Assembly (NCBI RefSeq): GCF_907164555.1
Contig: NZ_CAJQZC010000008.1
Coordinates: forward strand, 124,001 to 188,000
DNA: 64,000 nucleotides
Reading direction: 5' to 3'
From: Paraburkholderia saeva
Lineage (GTDB): Bacteria; Pseudomonadota; Gammaproteobacteria; Burkholderiales; Burkholderiaceae
Shown here: positions 26,601-35,100 of the stretch, in pieces
Layout of the letters: every line of letters begins with the position of its first letter
How positions within the stretch are numbered: position 1 is the first letter of the stretch
Made by a program: the position numbers and the translations under genes
Notes under the pieces: model-generated
What the model was told of the DNA's origin: nothing
Databases searched by the model: none
The model's input: the letters and a program-made list of their open reading frames with translations, nothing else

Positions 26601-27102
26601 CCTGACGATTCGCAGCGCGCTGGAGCCGTGGCACGTGATGGGCGAAGAAGGGTCGCCTGGCGGCACCGTGCGTTACGTCGATTCGTCGGTGGAACGGATC
26701 GAGGTGCGCGCGCTCGGGCTCAACGAAAATCGTCACGTCATTACCGTGAACGGCGTGCCTTTGCCGATGCAGCCGACCGGCCGCGTCAGCGAACAGGTGG
26801 CCGGCGTGCGTTATCGCGCGTGGTCGCAGCCGTCGGCGCTGCATCCGACGATCGGCGTCGATGCGCCGCTCACGTTCGACATCGTCGATACGTGGACGGG
26901 GCGCTCGATTGGCGGTTGCCAGTATCATGTCGCTCATCCGGGTGGACGCAATTACCAGACGTTCCCGGTGAACGCGTACGAAGCCGAGAGCCGGCGGCGC
27001 GCGCGCTTCTTTACGATCGGCCACACGCCAGGGCCGCTTTCGGTCGAAGCGCCGCAGCGCAGCCTGGAATTTCCCTTCACGCTGGATCTACGCTACTGGT
27101 GA
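23626..27102 (+). CDS. Transglutaminase-like protease domain fused to DUF2126 putative amidoligase
   Basis: 1158 residues from the GTG six bases after AGGAG. The family begins SIRVALTHVTHYRYDRP, so the longer open frame is not used. Residues 1-110 are the beta-rich transglutaminase N-domain. Residues 150-260 are the papain-fold core with C180 (GSCRDSGW), H229 (DLHAWCEV) and D245 (GLDPTSG). From about residue 330 (MGGEPTFVAV) to the end runs DUF2126, annotated in Pfam as a putative amidoligase, with conserved stretches such as GQGKWYPGEQLPRW and HTGTGGGNHFVLGG. An inserted Ala/Gly/Ser-rich linker lies near residues 575-620. It heads locus A and is followed by the ATP-grasp/alpha-E gene 26 bases on. 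Confidence 0.9.
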   Translation: MSIRVALTHVTHYRYDRPVALSPQVVRLRPAPHCRTPILSYSMRVEPEEHFTNWQQDAFANYQARLVFPEKTREFKITVDLVAEMAVYNPFDFFLEPSAEKFPFEYEPGLALELAPYRVKRAPTPRFAEFVASIDRTPRVTADFLVELNQRLQRDIRYLIRMEPGVQTPEETLVNASGSCRDSGWLLVETLRQLGLAARFVSGYLLQLAPDTKALEGPSGTEVDFTDLHAWCEVFLPGAGWIGLDPTSGLFAGEGHIPVACTPEPGSAAPISGAVDKSEVEFEHTMSIQRVLETPRVTKPYTEEVWSDVLEMGAQVDRQLADMDVRLTMGGEPTFVAVRDLDAAEWNTDALGPTKRSYAVALMDKLRTRYGANGFLHIGQGKWYPGEQLPRWAMSLYWRADGEPCWHDPSLFADERDPGRYTAEDAQRFIHHLAGKLSIDTKTIQPGYEDTWYYLWRERRLPVNVDPFESKLDDELERVRLRRVFDEGLSSVTGYVMPLARTSHTPMNGPKWVSGPWFFRDQRMYLIPGDSPMGYRLPLESLPWVSSTDYPWQHTHDPFAPPAPLRPAAQLRMQYDASATFRPVTPAVAAAFGADSGVSQGSGPAAQGDGDSAAWARDAERMPERGESASWIARTALCVEARDPARAAGPKVEAEKFGSGKKLLHVFMPPLTALDDYLDLLAAVEATADELQMKVIIEGYPPPRDARLKMLQVTPDPGVIEVNIHPASNWDQLVDHTEYLYQSAHETWLSTEKFMLDGRHTGTGGGNHFVLGGATPADSPFLRRPDLLASLIAYWHNHPSLSYLFSGLFIGPTSQAPRVDEARNDQVYELELAFLELQRQIDRLGGRDGWQLPSWLVDRALRNILIDVTGNTHRAEFCIDKLYSPDGPTGRLGLLELRGFEMPPHARMSLVQQLLLRSLVARFWDKPYTTRLTRWGTELHDRFLLGTFVQMDFDDVIADLNAAGFAFDTTWFAPHFEFRFPLVGEITTSGISLTIRSALEPWHVMGEEGSPGGTVRYVDSSVERIEVRALGLNENRHVITVNGVPLPMQPTGRVSEQVAGVRYRAWSQPSALHPTIGVDAPLTFDIVDTWTGRSIGGCQYHVAHPGGRNYQTFPVNAYEAESRRRARFFTIGHTPGPLSVEAPQRSLEFPFTLDLRYW

Positions 27103-27128
27103 CCTGAAAAACAACACGCGACACGATC

Positions 27129-29747
27129 TTGGCTTTTCAATCGACTTTTCCCTTCGAGCCGAACGCGGGTCTCGCCGACGCGCTCGCGCTCCTGCGTGCG
27201 TTGCCCGTGCGCGACGGACACTGGGACGAGATGCGCGACGCGTCGGGAGCGCTGCGCGAACCGTGGCGCGGGTTTTTCGAGCTGCTGGGCGAGGACGGCG
27301 TCGCGGACCTCGATCAGGATGCCGCTTCGGTCGCCCAGCAGATCCGCGACAACGACATCAGCTACAACGTGTACGCCGACAACGGCGAATCGCGTCCGTG
27401 GTCGCTGGACCTGCTGCCGTTCCTGATCGCGGAAGACGAATGGGCCGAAATCGAGCGCGGCGTCATGCAGCGCGCGCATTTGCTGAACGCGATCGTGGCG
27501 GACGTCTACGGTCAGCAGACGCTGTTGCAGCGCGGCCTGCTGCCGCCCGCGCTGGTGTTCGGTCATCCGGGGTATCTGCGGGCGGTGAAGGATTACGTGC
27601 CGCCTGGTGGCCAGTACCTGCAGTCCGTCGCCATCGACCTCGCGCGTGCGCCGAACGGCTGCTGGACCGTGATGGCCCATCGCACTGAGGCGCCGTCCGG
27701 CCTCGGCTACGCGCTCGAAAACCGGATGATCGTATCGGGTCTTTTCACCGATCCGTTCCGGGCGATGCGCGTGAGCCGTCTCGCGCCGTCGTTCTCGCAA
27801 CTCGTCGGCACGCTTGCGCAACTGGCCCGCGCGACGATGAGCGGCGCGCAGGACGAAGCGCCGCATATCGCGCTCCTCACGCCCGGACCGTACAGCGAAA
27901 CGTACTTCGAGCACACGTTCCTCGCGCGCTATCTCGGCGTGACGCTTGTCGAGGGCAAGGATCTCACGGTGCGCGACGACATGCTGTATCTGAAGACGCT
28001 TGCAGGGCTGGAGCGCGTGCACGTCGTGCTGCGCCGTCTCGACGACGCATTCTGCGACCCGGTCGAACTGCGCGCCGATTCGACGATCGGCGTGCCCGGC
28101 CTGCTGCAGGTGATGCGTGCGGGCAACGTGGTGGTATCTAACGTGCCGGGCGCGGGTTTCGCAGAATCGCCCGCATTGCACGGCTTCATGGCGGGCATCG
28201 CCGAAGCGCTGCTCGGCGAGGAACTCGTGCTGCCCGACGTGCCGACATGGTGGTGTGGCGAAGACGCCGCGCGCGCGAACGCGTTCGCCCAGCAGGATTC
28301 GGCGTTCCTCGTGCCGACGTGGCCCGAATCGCAGCGCGACGGCGCGCCCGGCATGGCGCTCGGCGCGCAGCGCCTCGATGCATGGCGCGAGCGCATCGAA
28401 ACGATGCCGGACGCGTTCACGGTCCAGCAGCCGCTGCCGTATTCGTGCACGCCGCGTTATGAGGAAGGCACGATTGGCAACCGGCCTTCGGTGCTGCGCG
28501 TGTTCGCGATCGCCGATTTCAACGGCGGCTGGCATGTGATGCCGGGCGGCTTCACGCGTCTCGCGGCGGAACGGCAAAGCACGGTATCGATGCAGTTCGG
28601 CGGCAGCAGCGTCGACACGTGGGTGCTGTCGAGCCAGCCGTTCTCGACGTTTTCGCTGCTGCCTTCGCCGATCAAACCCGGTGACCTCGCGCGCAAACAC
28701 CGCACGGTATCGAGCCGCGCGGCGGAAAACCTGTTCTGGTCTGGACGCTACGGCGAGCGCGCCGAAAACAACGTGCGTCTGCTGCGTCTGATTCTCGGCT
28801 CGCTGGAAAACAGCGACAGCGACGCGATGTTCTCGACGCTCGTCGAACTGGCGCTGCAAAGCGGGCTCGTGCCGCAGGTCGACATGCTCGCGCAGCATTC
28901 GCCGCAGACCTTCGAACGCACGCTCGTGGCGAACCTCAACGAACACACGGGCGCGGCCAGCATCGGGCAGAACCTGGCTTCGCAGGCGCGCGCGAGCGGC
29001 GAGATTCGCGGCCGCCTTTCGAGCGACCATTGGCGCACGATTGTCGCCGCGCGCAACGGCTTCCGCGACGCATTGACGACGCTGACGCCTTCACCGGCGA
29101 CGCCCGCATCGGCTTCACTCTTTGGCGGCGCGACTGCGCCACGGCACGACCGCTACGATCGCGTCACGCTGATCAACGCGCTGGAGCATCTGTCGACGCA
29201 GCTCTCCGCGATCAGCGGCGCGCAGGGCGACCGGATGACACGCGACGAAGCGTGGCGGCTACTCTTCGTCGGGCGACATATCGAGCGCGTCTCGTCGATG
29301 ACCGCGTATCTGCGCGTCGTCGCCGAGGGGCGCCAGCTCGCGACGCCCGCCGGCTTCGATCTGCTGCTGCAACTCTTCGACAGCACGCTCACGTACCGCT
29401 CGCTCTATCCGGGGCGGTTCGAAGTGCCTGCGCTCCTCGACCTGCTGGTGGTCGAGCCGACCAATCCGCGCGGGCTGTACGGTGTCTATGAACGCCTGTC
29501 CCGCAAGCTCGACGAGATCACGGTCGCCGCCGGCAGCTCGCGCCATGCGACGTTTTCTGGCCTGCTGCGCCCAACGGATTCCCTGCCGTCGCTCGAACGC
29601 CTGTGTGTTACCGACGCGGACGGCGTCCATACCGAGCTCATCGACGTATGCAATGAACTGAACGCGCTCGTCGCGCTCGCGGCCAATGAAATCAGCGCGC
29701 GCTATTTCAGTCACGCCAATACGCTCGCGCTGCGGGTGTCGTCATGA
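27129..29747 (+). CDS. Circularly permuted ATP-grasp type 2 fused to alpha-E domain
   Basis: 872 residues from a TTG start; no ATG or GTG fits, and the ribosome site is weak, so coupling to the upstream gene is likely. Residues 1 to about 500 are circularly permuted ATP-grasp: NDISYNVYADNGESRPWSLDLLP, GHPGYLRAVKDYVPPGG, the LTPGPYSETYFEHTFLARYLG segment and VEGKDLTVRDDMLYLKT, with SMQFGGSSVDTWVL near the end. From about residue 525 the alpha-E domain starts, with the conserved ER motif in FWSGRYGERAENNVRLL. ATP-grasp enzymes join a carboxylate to an amine via acyl phosphate. The stop overlaps the next start (ATGA). The 46-49 kb locus has the same two domains as separate genes. Confidence 0.9.
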   Translation: MAFQSTFPFEPNAGLADALALLRALPVRDGHWDEMRDASGALREPWRGFFELLGEDGVADLDQDAASVAQQIRDNDISYNVYADNGESRPWSLDLLPFLIAEDEWAEIERGVMQRAHLLNAIVADVYGQQTLLQRGLLPPALVFGHPGYLRAVKDYVPPGGQYLQSVAIDLARAPNGCWTVMAHRTEAPSGLGYALENRMIVSGLFTDPFRAMRVSRLAPSFSQLVGTLAQLARATMSGAQDEAPHIALLTPGPYSETYFEHTFLARYLGVTLVEGKDLTVRDDMLYLKTLAGLERVHVVLRRLDDAFCDPVELRADSTIGVPGLLQVMRAGNVVVSNVPGAGFAESPALHGFMAGIAEALLGEELVLPDVPTWWCGEDAARANAFAQQDSAFLVPTWPESQRDGAPGMALGAQRLDAWRERIETMPDAFTVQQPLPYSCTPRYEEGTIGNRPSVLRVFAIADFNGGWHVMPGGFTRLAAERQSTVSMQFGGSSVDTWVLSSQPFSTFSLLPSPIKPGDLARKHRTVSSRAAENLFWSGRYGERAENNVRLLRLILGSLENSDSDAMFSTLVELALQSGLVPQVDMLAQHSPQTFERTLVANLNEHTGAASIGQNLASQARASGEIRGRLSSDHWRTIVAARNGFRDALTTLTPSPATPASASLFGGATAPRHDRYDRVTLINALEHLSTQLSAISGAQGDRMTRDEAWRLLFVGRHIERVSSMTAYLRVVAEGRQLATPAGFDLLLQLFDSTLTYRSLYPGRFEVPALLDLLVVEPTNPRGLYGVYERLSRKLDEITVAAGSSRHATFSGLLRPTDSLPSLERLCVTDADGVHTELIDVCNELNALVALAANEISARYFSHANTLALRVSS

Positions 29748-30634
29748 CGGCCGCGCATACTGTCCTCTCGGTGTCGCATCGCACAACGTATCGCTATTCG
29801 ACGTTCGTCGAAACGGCGCAGCATCTGGCGACCATCCGGCCGCTCGCCTGCGAATGGCAGCGCGTGGTGAACCACACCGAACGCATCGAGCCGACGCCTT
29901 CGTACATGCACAGCCGCATCGATGCGTTCGGCAACGACGTGCTGTATTTCGCGCTCGATACGCCGCATGAGCGCCTGCAACTCGTGAGTGAAACGACGGT
30001 GCAGCTGACGCCGCGCTGGACGTCGCTCGACCCGCAATCGACGCCCGCATGGGACGAGGTTGCCGACGCGCTGCGCTATGCCGCGAGCGGCACATTCAGG
30101 CCGGAGGTGGAGTTCTGCTTCGCTTCGCCGAATATTGTGCTGCGCCCGGCGTTGCGCGAATACGCGCTGTGGAGTTTTCCGCCGGGCATGCCAGTCGCAG
30201 CGGGCGCGGTCGACCTGATGCATCGCATCCACGCCGACTTCGAATACAAGCCGTCGGCGACGATGTTCGATACGCCGGCCGAACGGGCGTTCGAATTGAA
30301 GCGCGGTGTATGCCAGGATTTCGCACAGGTGATGATCGGCTGTCTGCGCTCACTGGGCCTGCCCGCGCGTTACGTCAGCGGATACCTGCGTAACGACCCG
30401 CCGCCGGGGCAGCCGCGGCTGATCGGGGCGGACGCGTCGCACGCGTGGGTGTCCGTCTACTGCCCCGGCAGCGGCTGGATCGATCTCGATCCGACCAACG
30501 ACGTGCTCGCCGACATGGATCACGTGACGCTGGCAACCGGCCGCGACTACAGCGACGTTTCGCTGCTGCGCGGCATGATTCTGGGCGGCGGCGCACATCG
30601 CGTCGAAGTGGGCGTGAGCGTGCTCGCGCTTTGA
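29744..30634 (+). CDS. Transglutaminase-like cysteine peptidase family protein (locus A)
   Basis: 296 residues. The bacterial transglutaminase N-domain (SVSHRTTYRYSTFVETAQHLATIRP) is followed by the core with C190 (GVCQDFAQVM), H233 (ASHAWVSVY) and D249 (DLDPTND). No signal peptide is present, so it works in the cytoplasm. It overlaps the ATP-grasp/alpha-E gene by 4 bases. In such systems these proteins are predicted to cut or exchange amide bonds rather than act as true cross-linkers. This is the third gene of the locus A operon and its last. Confidence 0.9.
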   Translation: MTAAHTVLSVSHRTTYRYSTFVETAQHLATIRPLACEWQRVVNHTERIEPTPSYMHSRIDAFGNDVLYFALDTPHERLQLVSETTVQLTPRWTSLDPQSTPAWDEVADALRYAASGTFRPEVEFCFASPNIVLRPALREYALWSFPPGMPVAAGAVDLMHRIHADFEYKPSATMFDTPAERAFELKRGVCQDFAQVMIGCLRSLGLPARYVSGYLRNDPPPGQPRLIGADASHAWVSVYCPGSGWIDLDPTNDVLADMDHVTLATGRDYSDVSLLRGMILGGGAHRVEVGVSVLAL

Positions 30635-30710
30635 GCGCGCGCTTGCACCACGGCATGTGCCGCTTCACCGTCGAGCTTTTCGTGGACGCACGTTCGCGCG
30701 CCCACCTTCA

Positions 30711-31148
30711 TCAAACCGGCGTCTTGCGAAACGCGATCGCGAAGCGGTTCCACGTGTTGATCGTCGCAACGAGCAGCGTGAGGTCGACGATTTCCTCGTC
30801 GCTGAAATACGGCCTCACCTGCTCCCAGCTCGCGTCCGGCACATGGGTGTCCGCAACCCGCGTGAGCGATTCGGTCCATTCGAGCGCCGCGCGTTCGCGT
30901 GCCGTGAAGAACGGCGTCTCGCGCCACACGACGACGGCTGCGAGCCGCCGGTCGGTTTCGCCTGCCTTGCGCGCATCGGCCGTGTGTGTGTCGACGCAAT
31001 ACGCGCAGCCGTTGATTTGCGATGCACGCAGGCGCACGAGTTCCGTCAGCGACTTTTCCAGCTTCGAGCCGACGAGACGCTCTTCCGCTGCCAGGAGTGC
31101 CTTGATCGCGGCCGGGTTGGCTTTATAAAAATCGAGGCGTGCAGTCAT
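30711..31148 (-). CDS. AhpD-like carboxymuconolactone decarboxylase-family protein
   Basis: 145 residues from the ATG after AGGGAGA. It contains the redox pair C48-x-x-C51 and H55 (NGCAYCVDTH), preceded by ELVRLRASQI, the standard alkylhydroperoxidase AhpD-core pattern, and ends VATINTWNRFAIAFRK. It probably reduces peroxides or handles a related cysteine redox step. Its ATG overlaps the stop of the upstream DUF3331 gene (ATGA), so the two are an operon transcribed leftward. Confidence 0.88.
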   Translation of the reverse strand: MTARLDFYKANPAAIKALLAAEERLVGSKLEKSLTELVRLRASQINGCAYCVDTHTADARKAGETDRRLAAVVVWRETPFFTARERAALEWTESLTRVADTHVPDASWEQVRPYFSDEEIVDLTLLVATINTWNRFAIAFRKTPV

Positions 31149-31672
31149 GTCCGGGTTCTCCCTGAAAGATGATGCTCCGATGCGGCGCAGCGAGACGGTT
31201 TGGCGCTGGCAGCTTCGTTCATCTGCTCCGGCGACGCAGCCGGCAACCTGGCCGGCATCAGCGCGTCGGCCGGTTCCTCGACGAAGCGCGCGAGGATCAT
31301 CGCGTTGCAGTTGCGTGGCGACGGCCTGCCGCTGCCGGGGCGATAGATCGCGTCGCCCCGACGGATCGCAAGCCCGCTGACCGCGCAGACACCTGAAGAC
31401 CGCGCGACCGAAGCCCGCCACGTCTGGTCGCCGTAGTGACAGACGGTCGGGTCATACCACGCGATCGTCGCGGTTACTGGGTCGGGGCGCTCGACGATAC
31501 GGATGCGTGCGCCCGCACCCGGCAATGCGAGCACGCCCACCAGCGCCCGACGCTGCTTGCGGTCACGCCGGTAGTCGGGCTTCGGGAGTGCGCTCGCCGA
31601 GTCCGACGACAGCCTGGCCAGCAGGCTGAGGGTTTGCGACCACGGGTCCTGCGTGTAGGACTTGGTATGCAT
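31145..31672 (-). CDS. DUF3331-type hypothetical protein
   Basis: 175 residues from the ATG after GGGAGACGCATC; the open frame extends 35 codons further upstream without support. The core resembles DUF3331, a family found mainly in Burkholderia: TIAWYDPTVCHYGDQTWRAS, then SSGVCAVSGLAIRRGDAIYRP and NCNAMILARFV. The two cysteine-containing turns (CHYGDQ, GVCAVSG) look like a small treble-clef or zinc-knuckle unit. Function unknown. It is coupled to the AhpD-like gene by a 4-base overlap. Confidence 0.72.
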   Translation of the reverse strand: MHTKSYTQDPWSQTLSLLARLSSDSASALPKPDYRRDRKQRRALVGVLALPGAGARIRIVERPDPVTATIAWYDPTVCHYGDQTWRASVARSSGVCAVSGLAIRRGDAIYRPGSGRPSPRNCNAMILARFVEEPADALMPARLPAASPEQMNEAASAKPSRCAASEHHLSGRTRT

Positions 31673-31792
31673 GATGCGTCTCCCGGTCGCGGCGCGAACC
31701 TGAAAACAGAGGAAAGGTGGCCATCGAAAAATGGCCCGTCGTGTTCCCAGTTTTGTGATTTGCGGACCACCCGACAAGTTAAGTGTTGTGAA

Positions 31793-31806
31793 TTAACGTG
31801 CGTTAA
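31793..31806. promoter_or_regulatory. Palindrome TTAACG-TG-CGTTAA in the 31673-32171 gap
   Basis: A perfect 14-base palindrome lies 121 bases upstream of the DUF3331 start, in a 499-base region between it and the large regulator gene. It has the size of a dimer operator. The rest of the gap shows no gene; the frames there are short and of poor composition. The adjacent giant regulator is a candidate binder, by position only. Confidence 0.4.
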
Positions 31807-32171
31807 AGGAGGGCGACCCGGCAGAATAAGACCGGTCGGACGCATGTGAGGCATGCAACGCTCACGCGGGGCGCTCCGACGCCCGTGCTGTCGCGACAGC
31901 GTCGTGAAGCAGGGGCACACTTGCCGGGAGACGCAGCGCTGATGCGGGCCTGCGCGGGTCCATGGCTGGACAAACAAAAAGATAGGTGATCTCATGAGAG
32001 CCTCAAGAGATTCAGGACATCCACCAGTCCGGTACTTCGCTCTGCCCCGTTTTTGTCAGGGGATTCGCTTCGCCGCTGCTGGTTGCCTGCGCGCGGCGCG
32101 TGAAGCCTCATCGAGGGTTCGGGCGATGAAGCACACACCTGCATCCCTACCCCGAGAGTCTGGAGCGAGAG

Positions 32172-35100
32172 ATGATGCAAATCGGCCGCGTTGAGATTTC
32201 GCTTGATCGGCGCGAGCTTCTCGTCGACGGTAAATCCCAGGTGCTGGGAAGCCGTGCGTTCGACATTCTTGAACTGCTGGTGGCGGCCCATGGCCAGGTC
32301 GTGAGCCGCGACGAGATATTCCGCACGGTGTGGCCCAACACGGTTGTCGAGCAGAACAACATCCAGGTGCACATTTCCGCGCTGCGCAAGGCGCTGGGCG
32401 AGTCGCGCGACCTCATCGATACGGTGCCTGGTCGGGGCTACCGTCTGCTACGTCCGGATCCTGACGCAACGGAACCCGCCGCGGCGCCTGCTGGACGTCG
32501 CCTTGCCATGCCCGCTGCGTTCGAGCGGAACTCATCGTCGCGCCCGTCGCCGCTGTTCGGGCATGAGCAGGCTGTGACCGAAGTCATCGAGGCGCTCGGC
32601 ACGTCGGCACTTGTTTCGCTCGTCGGGCCGGGTGGCATTGGCAAAACCCAGCTGGCGCTCGAAGCGGCCAGCACGCTGGTGGCGTCGAGCCGTGTCGTCG
32701 TGCGCGTGATCTCGCTTGCTTCGCTCGTCGACAGTCGCTTTCTGACGGACGTCGTGGCGTCGTCGCTTGGCGTGAAGCCGCCAGGTGGCGACTGTTCGAT
32801 TGCGCGTATTGCCGCGATGCTGTCGGACCAGAACCTGCTGATCGTGCTCGACAACTGCGAGCATCTGGTGCGCGATGCGGCTGTGGCGTGCGAGGCGCTG
32901 ATCCACGCGCGCCCCGGCATCCGCGTCATCGCGACGAGCCGCGAGCCGTTGCGGGTCGCCGACGAGTTCGTGTATTTCGTGCCGACGCTCGCCGTACCGA
33001 AACCGGACGACGATGGCAACGCGATCCTCGAAAGCCCCGCCGTGCAGCTCTTTCTCTCCCGTGCGGGCGGCCATCAGTTCAGTGCGTCGCTCGACGACAA
33101 CACGCTGAGCCTGGTCGGCACGATCTGCCGGCGTCTCGACGGTATTCCACTTGCGCTCGAACTGGCGGCGGCGCGCGCCGCTTCGCTCGGCGTCGCGGTG
33201 CTGGCTGCCGAACTGCACGACCGTTTTCGTATTCTCACTGGCGGCTTCCGGACGGCGCCGCTGCGACAGCAGACGCTTAAGGCGACGCTCGACTGGAGCT
33301 ACCAGCTACTCGGCAGCGTCGAGCAACGGGTGCTGCGCAGGCTGGGCGCGTTTATCGGCGATTTCTCGCTGGACGCCGCAACGGCCGTCGCCGGCGACAG
33401 CGCGTTGAGCAGCGACGTGCTGAGGGACGCCGTCACGGGGTTGACTGCGAAGTCGCTGATTCTGACGAGCGCCGACGCGCCGCAAAAGCATTACCACCTG
33501 CTCGAAACAACGCGTGTGTATGCCTGCCAGAAGCTCGAGGAATCGGGCGAAGCTGACCTCGTCCTTGCGCAGCACGCGCGCTATTTTCTCGGCGTATTTG
33601 ACGGGCTGCTGGAGCGGCGTAGCGAATTCGATTCTGCGAGCTGGGTTGAGAGCGTGCAGTTCGCGCTCGATAACGCGCGCTCGGCGCTCGACTGGTGTTT
33701 CTCGAGCCGCGGCAGTCTCTCGCTCGGAATCTCTCTGGCCGCAGTCGTGATTCCCGGTCTTTACGACATGTCGTCGATCAACGAATGCCGGCAGCGTTCG
33801 AGCCAGGTGCTCGGGCTCATGAACGAACTCAGTCTCACGAACGAAGTGGCCGGCATGCGTCTGCTCGCCGCCTTTGCGGCCAGCCGTTCGCACACGCTGG
33901 GCCCGCTTGGCGAGACACACGTCGCGTGGTCCGATGTCCTGACGCTCGCGGTCAAGGCGGGCAATCGCGACTTCGAGGCGCGTGCGCTGATTGGTCTGTG
34001 GAATTCCGCGCAGTTCGGCGGCGAGGGCCGGCGGGCGCTTTATTTCGCGCGACGTTTCATGTCAGTCGCGGGGCAGCAGCAGAGTGAAACGCTTTTGGTG
34101 CTGGCTAAGCGCGTCGTGGGGGTATCGCTGCATTTCTATGGCAACCAGACGAGCGCCCGCACGTATCTTCAGCAGATGCTGTCGCAGTATGACTACGACA
34201 AGCATCAATGGCGCACGATCGGTTTTCGCGTGGATCACCGCATTGCCGCGCAGGCCACGTACGCGCGCGTGCTGTGGCTGCAAGGCCATCTCGAAGACGC
34301 AAAGACGGTCGCGGGTAGCGCGCTCGAAGCCGCGCGTGAATCGGGTCATGAACTCGTGCTGTGCTACGTGTTGACGGAAGCGGTGGTGCCGCTGAACCTG
34401 TTCCTGAACGAGCGCGAGGAAGCGCAGACGAATCTCGCGGCGTTGCGCGGCATCTGCGCGCGACACGATCTGTCGGTCTGGAGCGCGAGCAGCGGTTGCC
34501 TCGAATTGCACTTTGCGTCGCAGACGAACGTATCGACTTCGTTGATCGCGCAGTTCCGCAACGCGATCAACGATCTGCAGGCGCTGGGCTTTGGCTGTCA
34601 TGTGAGCTTCCACGCTGCGCAGCTTGCGCTCGCGCTTGGCCGTGCCGGATTGCCCGACGAGGCGCGCGAGACGCTTCAGGCCGCGATCGCGCGCTGCGAG
34701 AACAAACACGACCTGTGGTATTTCAGCGAGCTGCAGCGTATTCAGGGCGAGTTTCAGCGCATCGCCGGGCAGCCTCAGGAGGCGGGCGCCACGTTCGAAG
34801 CCGCGCTTGCCCGCGCACGCGAGCAGGGCGCGAAGGCACTCGAATTGAGGATCGTGGTGAGCCTCGCAAAGCTCTGGCGCGACGAGGGCAAGACGGCGTC
34901 CGCGCTGAATCTGCTGGACGTCACGCTCGCGGCGTTCAACGACCTTGCCAGCGCGCGCTTCGACGACTACGCCCACGCGTGTGCGTTGCGCGACGATCTG
35001 GCCGCGCATGTCGAAGCGCTGTCCCGCCAGGCGGAAACGCCTGGATTGATGCGCCGGTCCGGCCGGCACTCGATGGTGATGCGGCGTCACCGGCAACCGG

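Noticed and set aside
25066..27024. Long minus-strand frames opposite locus A (25066-27024, 27093-29030)
   Set aside because: High-GC shadow frames rich in Arg, His and Gln with no domain; the plus-strand proteins have clear families.
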